A DNA stretch of 14,396 nt from JBOHNM01 sp050730675 (GTDB lineage: Bacteria > Planctomycetota > Phycisphaerae > Phycisphaerales > UBA1924), in the NCBI GenBank assembly GCA_050730675.1, contig JBOHNM010000106.1:1-14396 (forward strand), in the 5' to 3' direction. A program made the position numbers and the translations under genes. The notes under the pieces are model-generated. The model saw only the letters and a program-made list of their open reading frames with translations. It ran no database searches and had not been told where the DNA came from. Position 1 is the stretch's first letter. Each line of letters starts with the position of its first letter. Below are positions 1 through 8,854 of this stretch, in pieces.

Positions 1-324
1 CGGCAGCCTCGGGGCGGGGGCCGACCCGCCGCTCTGGGTGATCGCCTCCTCGGCGGCGGCGATCTCGCTCTGCAGCACAAACGTGGACCGCTCCGGGTCG
101 AGCCCGACGGCCAGCCAGTCCTTGATGATCCCGATCGTGTTGGCCCGGATCTGCTCCGGCTTCTCTGCCAGCGTCGTGAACGCATGCACGTTCGCCACCA
201 GGAAATAGCAGTCGTACTCATCCTGCAGACGCAGGCGGTTCTCCAGCGACCCGACGTAGTGCCCCAGGTGCAGCCCGGTGCTCGTCGGCGTATCCCCCGT
301 CAAAATGCGCGGCTTGGTGCTCAT
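1..324 (-). CDS. trpS: Tryptophanyl-tRNA synthetase, N-terminal part (cut by window edge)
   Basis: This class I aminoacyl-tRNA synthetase charges tRNA-Trp with tryptophan in the cytoplasm. Only the first 108 codons lie in the window; the 3' end runs off the left edge. The protein begins MSTKPRILTGDTPTSTG and then GLHLGHYVGS (about residues 17-26), which is the class I HIGH-type ATP-binding signature in its TrpRS form. It continues with a Rossmann-fold pattern (DEYDCYFLVANVHAFTT) typical of bacterial TrpRS. The ATG at 322-324 is chosen because it directly precedes the conserved R-I-L-[ST]-G-D start of the family. I see no clear Shine-Dalgarno sequence. It lies 58 bp downstream of the CPBP protease gene on the same strand, so the two may be co-transcribed, but the link is probably positional rather than functional. 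The family assignment is secure. Confidence 0.94.
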   Translation of the reverse strand, partial: MSTKPRILTGDTPTSTGLHLGHYVGSLENRLRLQDEYDCYFLVANVHAFTTLAEKPEQIRANTIGIIKDWLAVGLDPERSTFVLQSEIAAAEEAITQSGGSAPAPRLP

Positions 325-382
325 GTGCGGCGAGTTTACGCCCAGCGGCCTTCACTGGTCGCCTGATCGCCTGGCCGCCTCG

Positions 383-1282
383 TCACTGCGCCAAAGCCAT
401 CCCCACATTCGCCAGATTGAACATCGCGTGCATCACGATCGGCACCCCCGCCATCCGCGTCCGCTCGTACGCCACCCCCATGCACACACTGAGCGCGAAC
501 AAGCTCGCCGCCGCCACCGCAAAGCTCTCCGGTGGCACCGCTCCCCAGTGGATCGCCGTGAAGACCACCGAAGTCACGAGAATCCCGCTCCACGCCGAGC
601 CCAGCGCCTTCTGCATCGCCGTCTGCAGCAGCACGCGGAAGACCACCTCCTCAACGATCGGCGCGCCCACCACCGCGCCGATCAACAGCGCCATCGCCCA
701 CGGCTCGCTGCGCCGCTCCATCATCACCCTCAGCAACTCGTGCCCCACCTCCGGCACGCGGTGACCTGTCACCAGCACGTACACCATCATCGCCGCCGCG
801 CCGACCACCACCAGCACCGGCGCCGCCAGCAGAAAGCACACCGCGCCCACCGCGTAGTGCCGCGGCCAGATGCGCACATCCTCCGCCCGGTTCCCGTGCC
901 CCAGCATCACCAGCGCCGCGCCGGCGCCGGCGATCCCCGCCAGCAGCCCGCACGTGTTGGCCAAGCCCTGCGACCGCAGCGACCGCGCCTGGATCTCGTC
1001 GATCGGAAAGAACGCCAGCGCCGTCGCCGCGCCGAACTGTGAGAGCAGGAACACCCCCACCCCCATCGCCGCCAAGGCAACCCACGACCACCTGCGCCAC
1101 GGCTCCCCCACCGTCCGCAGCCCACCAACCTCCAGCCCTCCGGACTTCAACACCCCCCGGCGCCAAAGCCAGACGACCACCCCGATGGCCAGCGCAACCA
1201 CCCCCGCCAGCACCGGTACGCTCAAACTCTGCTCGGATGAGATTTGGTCGGCTGGAGGGGACATCACCCCCATTGTTCCCAT
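383..1282 (-). CDS. CPBP family intramembrane metalloprotease (CAAX-protease/bacteriocin-processing type)
   Basis: This is a polytopic membrane protein of about 299 residues with roughly eight hydrophobic helices. The CPBP/Abi family signatures are all in the C-terminal half: EEVVFR (about residues 211-216, the glutamates that bind and activate the catalytic water or metal), VFTAIHW with H245, and HAMFN with H285 and N289. The order and spacing fit active members. Family members in bacteria are proposed to cleave membrane-associated substrates; some act in bacteriocin immunity or on prenylated-type peptides, but the substrate here cannot be read from sequence. The start is uncertain. ATG at 1282 has a weak AGAAG five bases upstream; other in-frame starts are GTG 1345, ATG 1318, ATG 1273 and ATG 1264. 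All precede the first membrane helix, so topology is unaffected. It is divergent from the secreted protein at 1457 and upstream of trpS. Confidence 0.88.
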   Translation of the reverse strand: MGTMGVMSPPADQISSEQSLSVPVLAGVVALAIGVVVWLWRRGVLKSGGLEVGGLRTVGEPWRRWSWVALAAMGVGVFLLSQFGAATALAFFPIDEIQARSLRSQGLANTCGLLAGIAGAGAALVMLGHGNRAEDVRIWPRHYAVGAVCFLLAAPVLVVVGAAAMMVYVLVTGHRVPEVGHELLRVMMERRSEPWAMALLIGAVVGAPIVEEVVFRVLLQTAMQKALGSAWSGILVTSVVFTAIHWGAVPPESFAVAAASLFALSVCMGVAYERTRMAGVPIVMHAMFNLANVGMALAQ

Positions 1283-1389
1283 TTCGGCTTCTGGCGCCTC
1301 AACCCGCAACCCGTGCATCGGTACAACCCCGACGCCCGAATCCACCCACAGCCCGCGGCGGTGCAGGTGCGCGCCGAGCGGGGGCTGGG

Positions 1390-1404
1390 CCGAATATCAT
1401 TCGG
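1390..1404. promoter_or_regulatory. Perfect palindrome in divergent intergenic region, possible operator or -10 element
   Basis: CCGAAT-ATC-ATTCGG is a perfect inverted repeat with six-base arms and a three-base centre. It is the most AT-rich point in the gap between the CPBP gene (minus) and the secreted protein gene (plus, start 1457). Within it TATCAT (1395-1400) matches five of six bases of a sigma-70 -10 box, although I see no good -35 at the right distance. A dimeric regulator site or a promoter core are both possible; chance cannot be excluded. Confidence 0.35.
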
Positions 1405-1456
1405 CGACCCCAGCCTCAGACAGACCCCGAACCCTCGATCGTTCACGGAGTTCCGC

Positions 1457-2719
1457 ATGCTCACCGCTCGTTCCATCTTCACCAGTGCCGCCACCATCTG
1501 CCTGATCGCCGGGGCCGCCTCGGCCCAGGTCGATGCCCAAGCCAAGAAGACGCTCGAGGATTCCGCCAAAGCCATCAAGGCCGCGCCGGGCTTCACCTTC
1601 CACGTCAAGCGCTGGATGGACGGCATGCCGATGCTCAAGTACGGCGGCGAGGCCGACTTCAAAATGGTCCGCACCGCCACGCCCGCCACGACCCTCGGCT
1701 ACTACGCCAAGGGCAAGACCGACATCCCGGGCCAGGGTGAGCAGAACACCGAGGTCCTCTCCTTCGACGGCGCGTGGATCACTTGGATTGACGAGGCCAA
1801 AAAGACCGTCTTCGAGCACCCCATCGGCCCGGGCACCGAAGCCGCGGGCGTCTACTTCCGCACCAAGATCACCCTCGTTCCGCCGATCCTGTTCGACGAT
1901 GAGCCCTACGCCGCCGAACTCAAGGCCGGCAAGATGGTGATGGAGGCCCCCGCCGAAGTGAAGGGCGAGGCCTGCAAGGTCATCCGCGTTACGCTGAAGG
2001 ATGGTGATGCCGAGCGCCTCATCTATGTGGGCGTCAACGACAACCTCCCGCGCCGCTTCGAGCAGATCAAGATCATGGGCAACGGCAAGATGGCCCCGGT
2101 TTGGGAAATCTCGGCCATGAAGGCCGAGAAGCACGACCTGGCCAAGATGAAGATCGAAACCCCCAGCGGCTACACCCGCGACAAGCGCGACGCCCTCGCT
2201 CCCGTCGCGGCCCCCGCCCCCAAGCCGACGCCGGGCACGCCCGACGCGACCAAGGCCCTCGGCCCCGTTCTCCCCGGCGGCCTCCTCCGCGTCGGTGCCG
2301 ATGCCCCAGCCTTTGATCTGCCCGTCATCGGCAAGGGGACCGACAAGGTTTCGCTTGCCTCCCTCAAGGGCAACGCCGTGGTCCTGACTTTCTGGGGCAC
2401 GCGGTTCCCGCAGTCGCTCGAGATGCTCCCGGTGATGGAAGAGGTCAACAAGGCCTTCGCCGGCAAGAGCGTCAAGATGTACAGCATCGCCAGCCGCGAG
2501 GACAGCCCGGAAGCCGTCGGTGCCTGGGTCGAGGGCGCCAAACCCGGCGTCCCCGCCCTGCTCGCCGCCCAGGCTACTCCGGATGCCTACGGCGTCCGCG
2601 GCTTCCCCAGCACCATCATCCTCGACGGCACGGGCAAGGTCATTCAGTGCATCGAGGGCCCCGCCAGCGTCTCGAGCATCACCACCGCCGTCGAGAACGC
2701 ACTCAAGGCCGGCAAGTGA
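1457..2719 (+). CDS. Secreted DUF2092/LolA-like protein with cysteine-less thioredoxin-like C-terminal domain
   Basis: The protein has 420 residues. A signal peptide (residues 1-23, hydrophobic core followed by ASA|Q) points to export. Residues about 25-240 resemble DUF2092 or LolA/LolB-fold periplasmic proteins: a leading helix, then beta strands including VLSFDGAWITWIDEAKKTVF, and a lysine-rich end. A Pro/Ala linker (245-270) leads to a redoxin/TlpA-like domain (about 279-420) with GADAPAFDLP, VVLTFWGTRFPQS and the cis-proline loop GFPSTIILD. The position of the catalytic CXXC motif reads R-F-P-Q-S (316-320), so both cysteines are missing. Only C173 and C398 remain in the mature protein. 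It is therefore unlikely to be a classical thiol oxidoreductase and may bind a partner or lipid instead. Start ATG 1457 has GGAG six bases upstream (1447-1450). An in-frame reading extends back to 1244, but the signal peptide and ribosome site fix 1457. Confidence 0.87.
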   Translation: MLTARSIFTSAATICLIAGAASAQVDAQAKKTLEDSAKAIKAAPGFTFHVKRWMDGMPMLKYGGEADFKMVRTATPATTLGYYAKGKTDIPGQGEQNTEVLSFDGAWITWIDEAKKTVFEHPIGPGTEAAGVYFRTKITLVPPILFDDEPYAAELKAGKMVMEAPAEVKGEACKVIRVTLKDGDAERLIYVGVNDNLPRRFEQIKIMGNGKMAPVWEISAMKAEKHDLAKMKIETPSGYTRDKRDALAPVAAPAPKPTPGTPDATKALGPVLPGGLLRVGADAPAFDLPVIGKGTDKVSLASLKGNAVVLTFWGTRFPQSLEMLPVMEEVNKAFAGKSVKMYSIASREDSPEAVGAWVEGAKPGVPALLAAQATPDAYGVRGFPSTIILDGTGKVIQCIEGPASVSSITTAVENALKAGK

Positions 2720-2723
2720 TTTG

Positions 2724-2760
2724 ACAAAAAGAAGCGCGTCGGCCGCGGGGCCCGACGCGC
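2724..2760 (-). terminator. Intrinsic terminator for the serine protease gene
   Basis: A stem of nine perfect base pairs (GCGCGTCGG, 2734-2742, with CCGACGCGC, 2752-2760) encloses a nine-base loop. Reading the minus strand, the stem is followed at once by TTCTTTTTG (2733-2725). This fits rho-independent termination of the minus-strand protease transcript ending at 2823. On the plus strand the hairpin is followed by CTAAAGG, so it should not end the plus transcript efficiently. Confidence 0.65.
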
Positions 2761-2782
2761 CTAAAGGACTGATTGTTCGGCA

Positions 2783-2818
2783 CGGGCCGGCCCTCTGGGC
2801 CGGCCCGATGTCGTTTTG
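2783..2818 (+). terminator. Probable terminator for the secreted thioredoxin-like gene
   Basis: An eleven-base-pair stem (CGGGCCGGCCC, 2783-2793, with GGGCCGGCCCG, 2797-2807) has a three-base loop. The plus strand continues ATGTCGTTTTG, so a short T-run starts seven bases after the stem; this makes it a weaker terminator than the neighbouring one. On the minus strand it is followed by TGCCGAACAATC, with no T-run. It therefore suits the plus-strand gene ending at 2719. Confidence 0.5.
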
Positions 2819-2822
2819 ATGA

Positions 2823-3794
2823 TCACCGCCGACGACGCGCGACCGCCAGCATCCCGAGGCCCATCAGCCCCGCGGCGCCCGGCGTCGGCACCAGCGACGG
2901 CTCGAACTGCGAGATGAAGTTCAGGTATGCACCCACACGGGAGAGCCCCGAACCGTAGCCGTAGCCGTCCAGCGGGTTCAGCGGCGTGGGCTGAGTACGA
3001 AAGAAGAAAGAGTGGATACCGACCAGCCGCCACCCGTCGGGGGTCATCATGAACGAGCCGCCGCCGGAATCGCCGTAGGCGATGTTGTCCTCCATGTCCG
3101 TCGGGATCTCCGAGCCCATCATGTTCGGAATGCCGTCCGTCGGGTCGTCGAAGTCATACAAGAGGATGTCGCTGCTCCAATTGCCGAAATTAGGGATACC
3201 CGGATCGGCAAGCGGGAAGTCGATGATGTTGGTTCCGGCGCGGCGCGTCCCCGCCGTCGACAGATCCGTCGGAGTGATGCCCGTCGTACCCGTGCCGAAC
3301 AGGCCGTAGCCCACCGATGTAACCTGCTGGTTCAGTTCGGCGTTGCCGTTGTAGAGCACCGCCGGAATGACGCTGTTGATCGGTGACGAGAGCTGCACCA
3401 CCGCGATATCGTACCCGAGCGACGCGAATCCATGCAGGTACTGCGGGTGGATATTGAACGCCGTCCCCGTCCGAACTTGCCCGCCGAAGCTGAACGTATA
3501 TCGCTCCGGGTGGTCGGTCGCCTGTTGACCCGAACGGTCAAAGGCCACGTGCGCAGCAGTGAGCACGAAGTTCGGCGAGATCAGCACCGCTGATGCGTAC
3601 AGGCTGCTGTCCAGACTCACCGTTCCCACCGATTGGAATTGCGGCTGGCTCGCCAGATCGATGTGCGCCTGCTCGAAGCGGTCGTGGCGGATGACGATCG
3701 CCTCGGCCCGCCCGGCCAAACCGGCACAGCAAACCACTGCCGCGGCGGCCATCGCGCGATAACCTCCACCGCCGGACCTCGTCCAATTGACCAT
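2823..3794 (-). CDS. Secreted trypsin-like (S1) serine protease with PEP-CTERM-like tail
   Basis: The protein has 323 residues. A signal peptide (hydrophobic AMAAAAVVCCAGLAG, cleavage near AEA|I at about residue 32) precedes a chymotrypsin-fold domain. The full catalytic triad is visible: VLTAAHV (H82), YDIAVVQLSS (D129) and GDSGGGSF (S243). The C-terminus has the layout of a PEP-CTERM/exosortase sorting tag: VPTPGAAGL, a short hydrophobic helix (MGLGMLAVA) and RRRR, with the usual P-E-P replaced by P-T-P, as is common in planctomycetes. The expected fate is export, cleavage of the tail and retention at the surface or in the matrix. Reading could start at 3833, but ATG 3794 has a strong GAGGAG nine bases upstream and gives a normal signal peptide. 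It is probably a single-gene transcript ending at the hairpin at 2734-2760. The substrate is unknown. Confidence 0.9.
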   Translation of the reverse strand: MVNWTRSGGGGYRAMAAAAVVCCAGLAGRAEAIVIRHDRFEQAHIDLASQPQFQSVGTVSLDSSLYASAVLISPNFVLTAAHVAFDRSGQQATDHPERYTFSFGGQVRTGTAFNIHPQYLHGFASLGYDIAVVQLSSPINSVIPAVLYNGNAELNQQVTSVGYGLFGTGTTGITPTDLSTAGTRRAGTNIIDFPLADPGIPNFGNWSSDILLYDFDDPTDGIPNMMGSEIPTDMEDNIAYGDSGGGSFMMTPDGWRLVGIHSFFFRTQPTPLNPLDGYGYGSGLSRVGAYLNFISQFEPSLVPTPGAAGLMGLGMLAVARRRR

Positions 3795-3803
3795 GGCTTC
3801 TCT

Positions 3804-3809
3804 CTCCTC
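3804..3809 (-). promoter_or_regulatory. Ribosome binding site deciding the protease start
   Basis: GAGGAG on the minus strand lies nine bases before ATG 3794. It is one of the clearest Shine-Dalgarno sequences in the window and argues against the upstream in-frame start at 3833. Confidence 0.7.
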
Positions 3810-3837
3810 TGCCGCGTTTGCGGCTCTTCCCATGCGC

Positions 3838-3856
3838 CGTCCTCAGACGGAGGACG
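3838..3856. repeat. Short hairpin in the leader region of the protease gene
   Basis: CGTCCTC (3838-3844) and GAGGACG (3850-3856) form a seven-base-pair stem with a five-base loop, 44 bases upstream of the protease start. On the plus strand the stem is followed by CTCTCTTTT, so it looks like a short intrinsic terminator in that direction, although no plus-strand gene ends here. On the minus strand it would fall in the 5' leader if transcription starts upstream. Its role is open. The rest of 3857-3939 holds no gene; it presumably carries the protease promoter, but I see no convincing -35/-10 pair. Confidence 0.4.
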
Positions 3857-3939
3857 CTCTCTTTTGTAGGCTAACTCAACGGTCCGATAGATGCAAGTGA
3901 ATTTGGGCGATTCCGCTCATCGCTAGGGATTTCCATGGC

Positions 3940-3969
3940 AAAAACAGGCCCGGCGAAAGGCCGGGCCTG
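3940..3969 (-). terminator. Intrinsic terminator of the pyruvate phosphate dikinase gene
   Basis: CAGGCCCGGC (3945-3954) and GCCGGGCCTG (3960-3969) make a perfect ten-base-pair stem with the loop GAAAG. On the minus strand the stem runs directly into TTTTT (3944-3940). It lies about 30 bases after the ppdK stop codon (4000-4002), where a rho-independent terminator is expected. Confidence 0.85.
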
Positions 3970-3999
3970 CAGGAATTGCCGAATACGGAAATTCCAATC

Positions 4000-6720
<2,721 letters not shown>

Positions 6721-6916
6721 GGATTGATCTCGATTTGCGAGGCGGATGGGGGCGGTCACGAATAATGTTTGGGGAATGCTAGGTAAGCCCGGCTCCCCGA
6801 TCCACCCGGGCCGCGCCATGACGGTCGCCGGGATGGAATCCTAGGTCTGAAAGCCCGAGTTTTCGAGGGTTTTGGCACGATCCCGGACCTGCTGAATTTG
6901 ACCCTACGCTGCGCCC
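6721..6916. other. Divergent intergenic region between ppdK and pabB with a spaced direct repeat
   Basis: These 196 bp must hold promoters for both genes. GGAATGCTAGGT (6773-6784) and GGAATCCTAGGT (6835-6846) are direct repeats differing at one base, with starts 62 bp apart. Both are followed within a few bases by AAGCCCG (6785-6791 and 6851-6857). A TTGGCA at 6872-6877 could be a -35 element for pabB, but the matching -10 position (AATTTG) is poor. I see no other recognisable site and no small gene. Confidence 0.35.
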
Positions 6917-8305
6917 TTGCCGGTCCCGATCCGACAACTCGACTTGACCGCCGAGCCCGAGGCGGTCTTCGCGGCGATGCCCACCGACCGCCCGGCGTGC
7001 GCCATCTGGTCCGGCGCGGACGACCGGCGCTCGCGCTGGACAATCCTTGCGCACCCGAGCGACGCACTGGAGCCCGCGGCACATTCGCTCGGCGCTGTGC
7101 CCAACGCGATCTGGCCCATGCCGGCATCTGTCTCGGCGGCATCGCCCACGAGCGACATCCCCTTCACTGGCGGCTGGATCGGGCTGCTGAGCTATGACCT
7201 TGGCGGGGATCTCGAACCCCACGCCCCGGCCTGCCACCACCCGCACTGGCCGCGTGCCGCCTGGCTCCGGTGCGACGATGCCCTGGTCTACGACCGCAGG
7301 GAGCGTCGGTGGTGGTCGGTTGGATCACCGGAGGTTCCTGATCTCACCGCGTCGCGGCCCGACACCTTCACTATCGGGCGCACCGTCAGCGGCACCACCC
7401 GCGAGCAGTACTGCTCCGCCGTCCGCCGCGTACTCGACCACATCGCCCGCGGCGATATCTACCAACTCAACCTCACCCACGAGTTGCTCGCCCCCTTCAG
7501 CGGCTGCACGCGGGAGCTGTTCCTCGCGTTGGCCCGGCGGGCCAAGCCGTGGTACGGGGCGTACCTCGAACTGCCCGGCGAGCGGGCCGTCTGCTCCGTC
7601 AGCCCCGAACTGTTCCTGCAGATCAAGCCCGACGGGCGAATCGTGACGCGCCCGATGAAGGGAACCCGCGCCGACGCCGCGCCGACCGCGGCCGCGGAAC
7701 TGCGCGAATCAGACAAGGAACGCGCGGAACTCAACATGATTGTGGACTTGCTCCGCAATGACCTCGGGCGTGTCTGTGCCCCGGGATCGATCGTCGTGGA
7801 CCAGCTCCGCTCGATCGAGACGCACGCGCCGGTTTCTGCGGCATCCACGGCAACCACGCTCGCATCCTCCGGCCTCCTGCAGGCCACCGCCACCATCAGC
7901 GGCGAGCTGCGATCCGGCGTCTCGCTCCACGAAATCCTCCACGCCGCCTTCCCCGGCGGCTCAATCACCGGGGCGCCCAAGATCCGCGCTATGCAGCTCA
8001 TCGCCGAGCTCGAGGCCCGCCCCCGCGGCCCCTACTGCGGCTCCATCGGCTTCATCTCCGACTCCGGCCATGCGGCGTTCAACATCGCCATACGGACCGC
8101 GCTTGTTCATGAGGACCACCTGAGCTACGCCGTTGGCGCGGGGATCGTCGCCGACAGCGACCCCGAGGCGGAGTGGCGCGAAACGCTCGATAAGGCCCGT
8201 GTATTGCTGGACGTCGCCGGCCAAGCGGAAATCGACGAATCGCGCCCAGTGGTCACCCGTGGCGTGCTTTCGCCACCCGCACCTTCTACGCTGGGCTCGC
8301 GATGA
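6917..8305 (+). CDS. pabB: Aminodeoxychorismate synthase component I
   Basis: This chorismate-binding enzyme uses ammonia, normally from PabA glutaminase, to turn chorismate into 4-amino-4-deoxychorismate, the precursor of p-aminobenzoate for folate. The protein has 462 residues. The N-terminal subdomain has GGWIGLLSYDLGG (about 85-97). The chorismate-binding domain has ARGDIYQLNLTHE, SPELFL, RPMKGTR (245-251), NMIVDLLRNDLGR, FPGGSITGAPKIRAM (345-359) and YCGSIGFIS. The lysine in P-[IM]-K-G-T-R (K248) is the PabB mark; anthranilate synthase TrpE has alanine there. The start is TTG 6917, an uncommon codon: an in-frame stop lies at 6899-6901 and the next ATG (6977) would remove conserved N-terminal sequence. 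No Shine-Dalgarno sequence is visible. The stop overlaps the next gene by 4 bp (ATGA), which suggests translational coupling. No pabA or pabC lies in the window. Confidence 0.92.
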   Translation: MPVPIRQLDLTAEPEAVFAAMPTDRPACAIWSGADDRRSRWTILAHPSDALEPAAHSLGAVPNAIWPMPASVSAASPTSDIPFTGGWIGLLSYDLGGDLEPHAPACHHPHWPRAAWLRCDDALVYDRRERRWWSVGSPEVPDLTASRPDTFTIGRTVSGTTREQYCSAVRRVLDHIARGDIYQLNLTHELLAPFSGCTRELFLALARRAKPWYGAYLELPGERAVCSVSPELFLQIKPDGRIVTRPMKGTRADAAPTAAAELRESDKERAELNMIVDLLRNDLGRVCAPGSIVVDQLRSIETHAPVSAASTATTLASSGLLQATATISGELRSGVSLHEILHAAFPGGSITGAPKIRAMQLIAELEARPRGPYCGSIGFISDSGHAAFNIAIRTALVHEDHLSYAVGAGIVADSDPEAEWRETLDKARVLLDVAGQAEIDESRPVVTRGVLSPPAPSTLGSR

Positions 8306-8853
8306 CCAAGCCCGCTCCCAACGCCGAAAAACGCGACGACCGCGGCTACCGCGTCGATCCGGGGCACGGTCCGCGCGTGCGCACCGACGTCATCGACGTC
8401 TACATCTACCGGCACGCCGGCTCCCTGCACGAGCCCTCGATCGAAGTCCTCCAGCTCCTCCGCTGCCGCGAGCCCCTCAAGGACACCTGGCACCCGGTGA
8501 TGGGCCACATCGAAGAGGGCGAGACCGCGGTGGACGCCGCCATGCGCGAGTTGCGCGAGGAAGTCGGCCTCAAGCCCGGCATGCCGGCGCTGATGGGCAT
8601 GTGGGCGCTGGAGCAGGTCCATCCCTTCTACATCGCCGCCATCGATTGCATCGTCTTGTCGCCGCGCTTCATCGTCGAGGTCGATCACGACTGGAAACCC
8701 ACGCTCAACGGCGAGCACGCCCAGTACCGCTGGGTGCCGACGTACCAGGCGTGGCGTCACGTCATGTGGCCCGGCCAGCGCGCGGCCATCGCCGAACTGA
8801 TGGAACTCCTCGAACTGCCGACGGGCTCGCGTGAATACCTCAAGATCGTGTAG
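8302..8853 (+). CDS. Nudix hydrolase, NudB-like (possible dihydroneopterin triphosphate diphosphatase)
   Basis: The protein has 183 residues and a perfect Nudix box, G-x5-E-x7-REL-x-EE-x-GL, at residues 68-90 (GHIEEGE ... RELREEVGL), which binds metal and cleaves nucleoside diphosphate-type bonds. Around the box the pattern matches E. coli NudB as I recall it: TWHPVMGHIEEGETA against FWQSVTGSVEEGETA, and a C-terminal EHAQYRWV ... QRAAIAEL against EHLAYKW ... RQAIEQF. NudB removes pyrophosphate from dihydroneopterin triphosphate in folate synthesis. Its ATG overlaps the pabB stop by 4 bp, and pabB also serves folate synthesis, which supports that reading. The recall-based comparison is not an alignment search, so a generic Nudix role remains possible. 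The gene ends one base before the stop codon of the convergent GT2 gene, leaving no room for a separate terminator. Confidence 0.85.
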   Translation: MTKPAPNAEKRDDRGYRVDPGHGPRVRTDVIDVYIYRHAGSLHEPSIEVLQLLRCREPLKDTWHPVMGHIEEGETAVDAAMRELREEVGLKPGMPALMGMWALEQVHPFYIAAIDCIVLSPRFIVEVDHDWKPTLNGEHAQYRWVPTYQAWRHVMWPGQRAAIAELMELLELPTGSREYLKIV

Positions 8854-8854
8854 C

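Noticed and set aside
278..1042. Plus-strand 254-codon frame rich in His and Arg
   Set aside because: It is a shadow of trpS and the CPBP protease gene, which have clear family motifs on the other strand.
383..1282. CPBP protease as part of an exotic immunity or bacteriocin system
   Set aside because: No bacteriocin precursor, leader peptide or ABC exporter lies nearby. The neighbour is trpS, so a special role is not supported.
1397..2134. Minus-strand 245-codon frame opposite the secreted thioredoxin-like gene
   Set aside because: Its composition (Gly/Leu/Asp/Val) and lack of any domain or membrane pattern mark it as antisense shadow. The plus strand has a signal peptide, a ribosome site and homologous domains.
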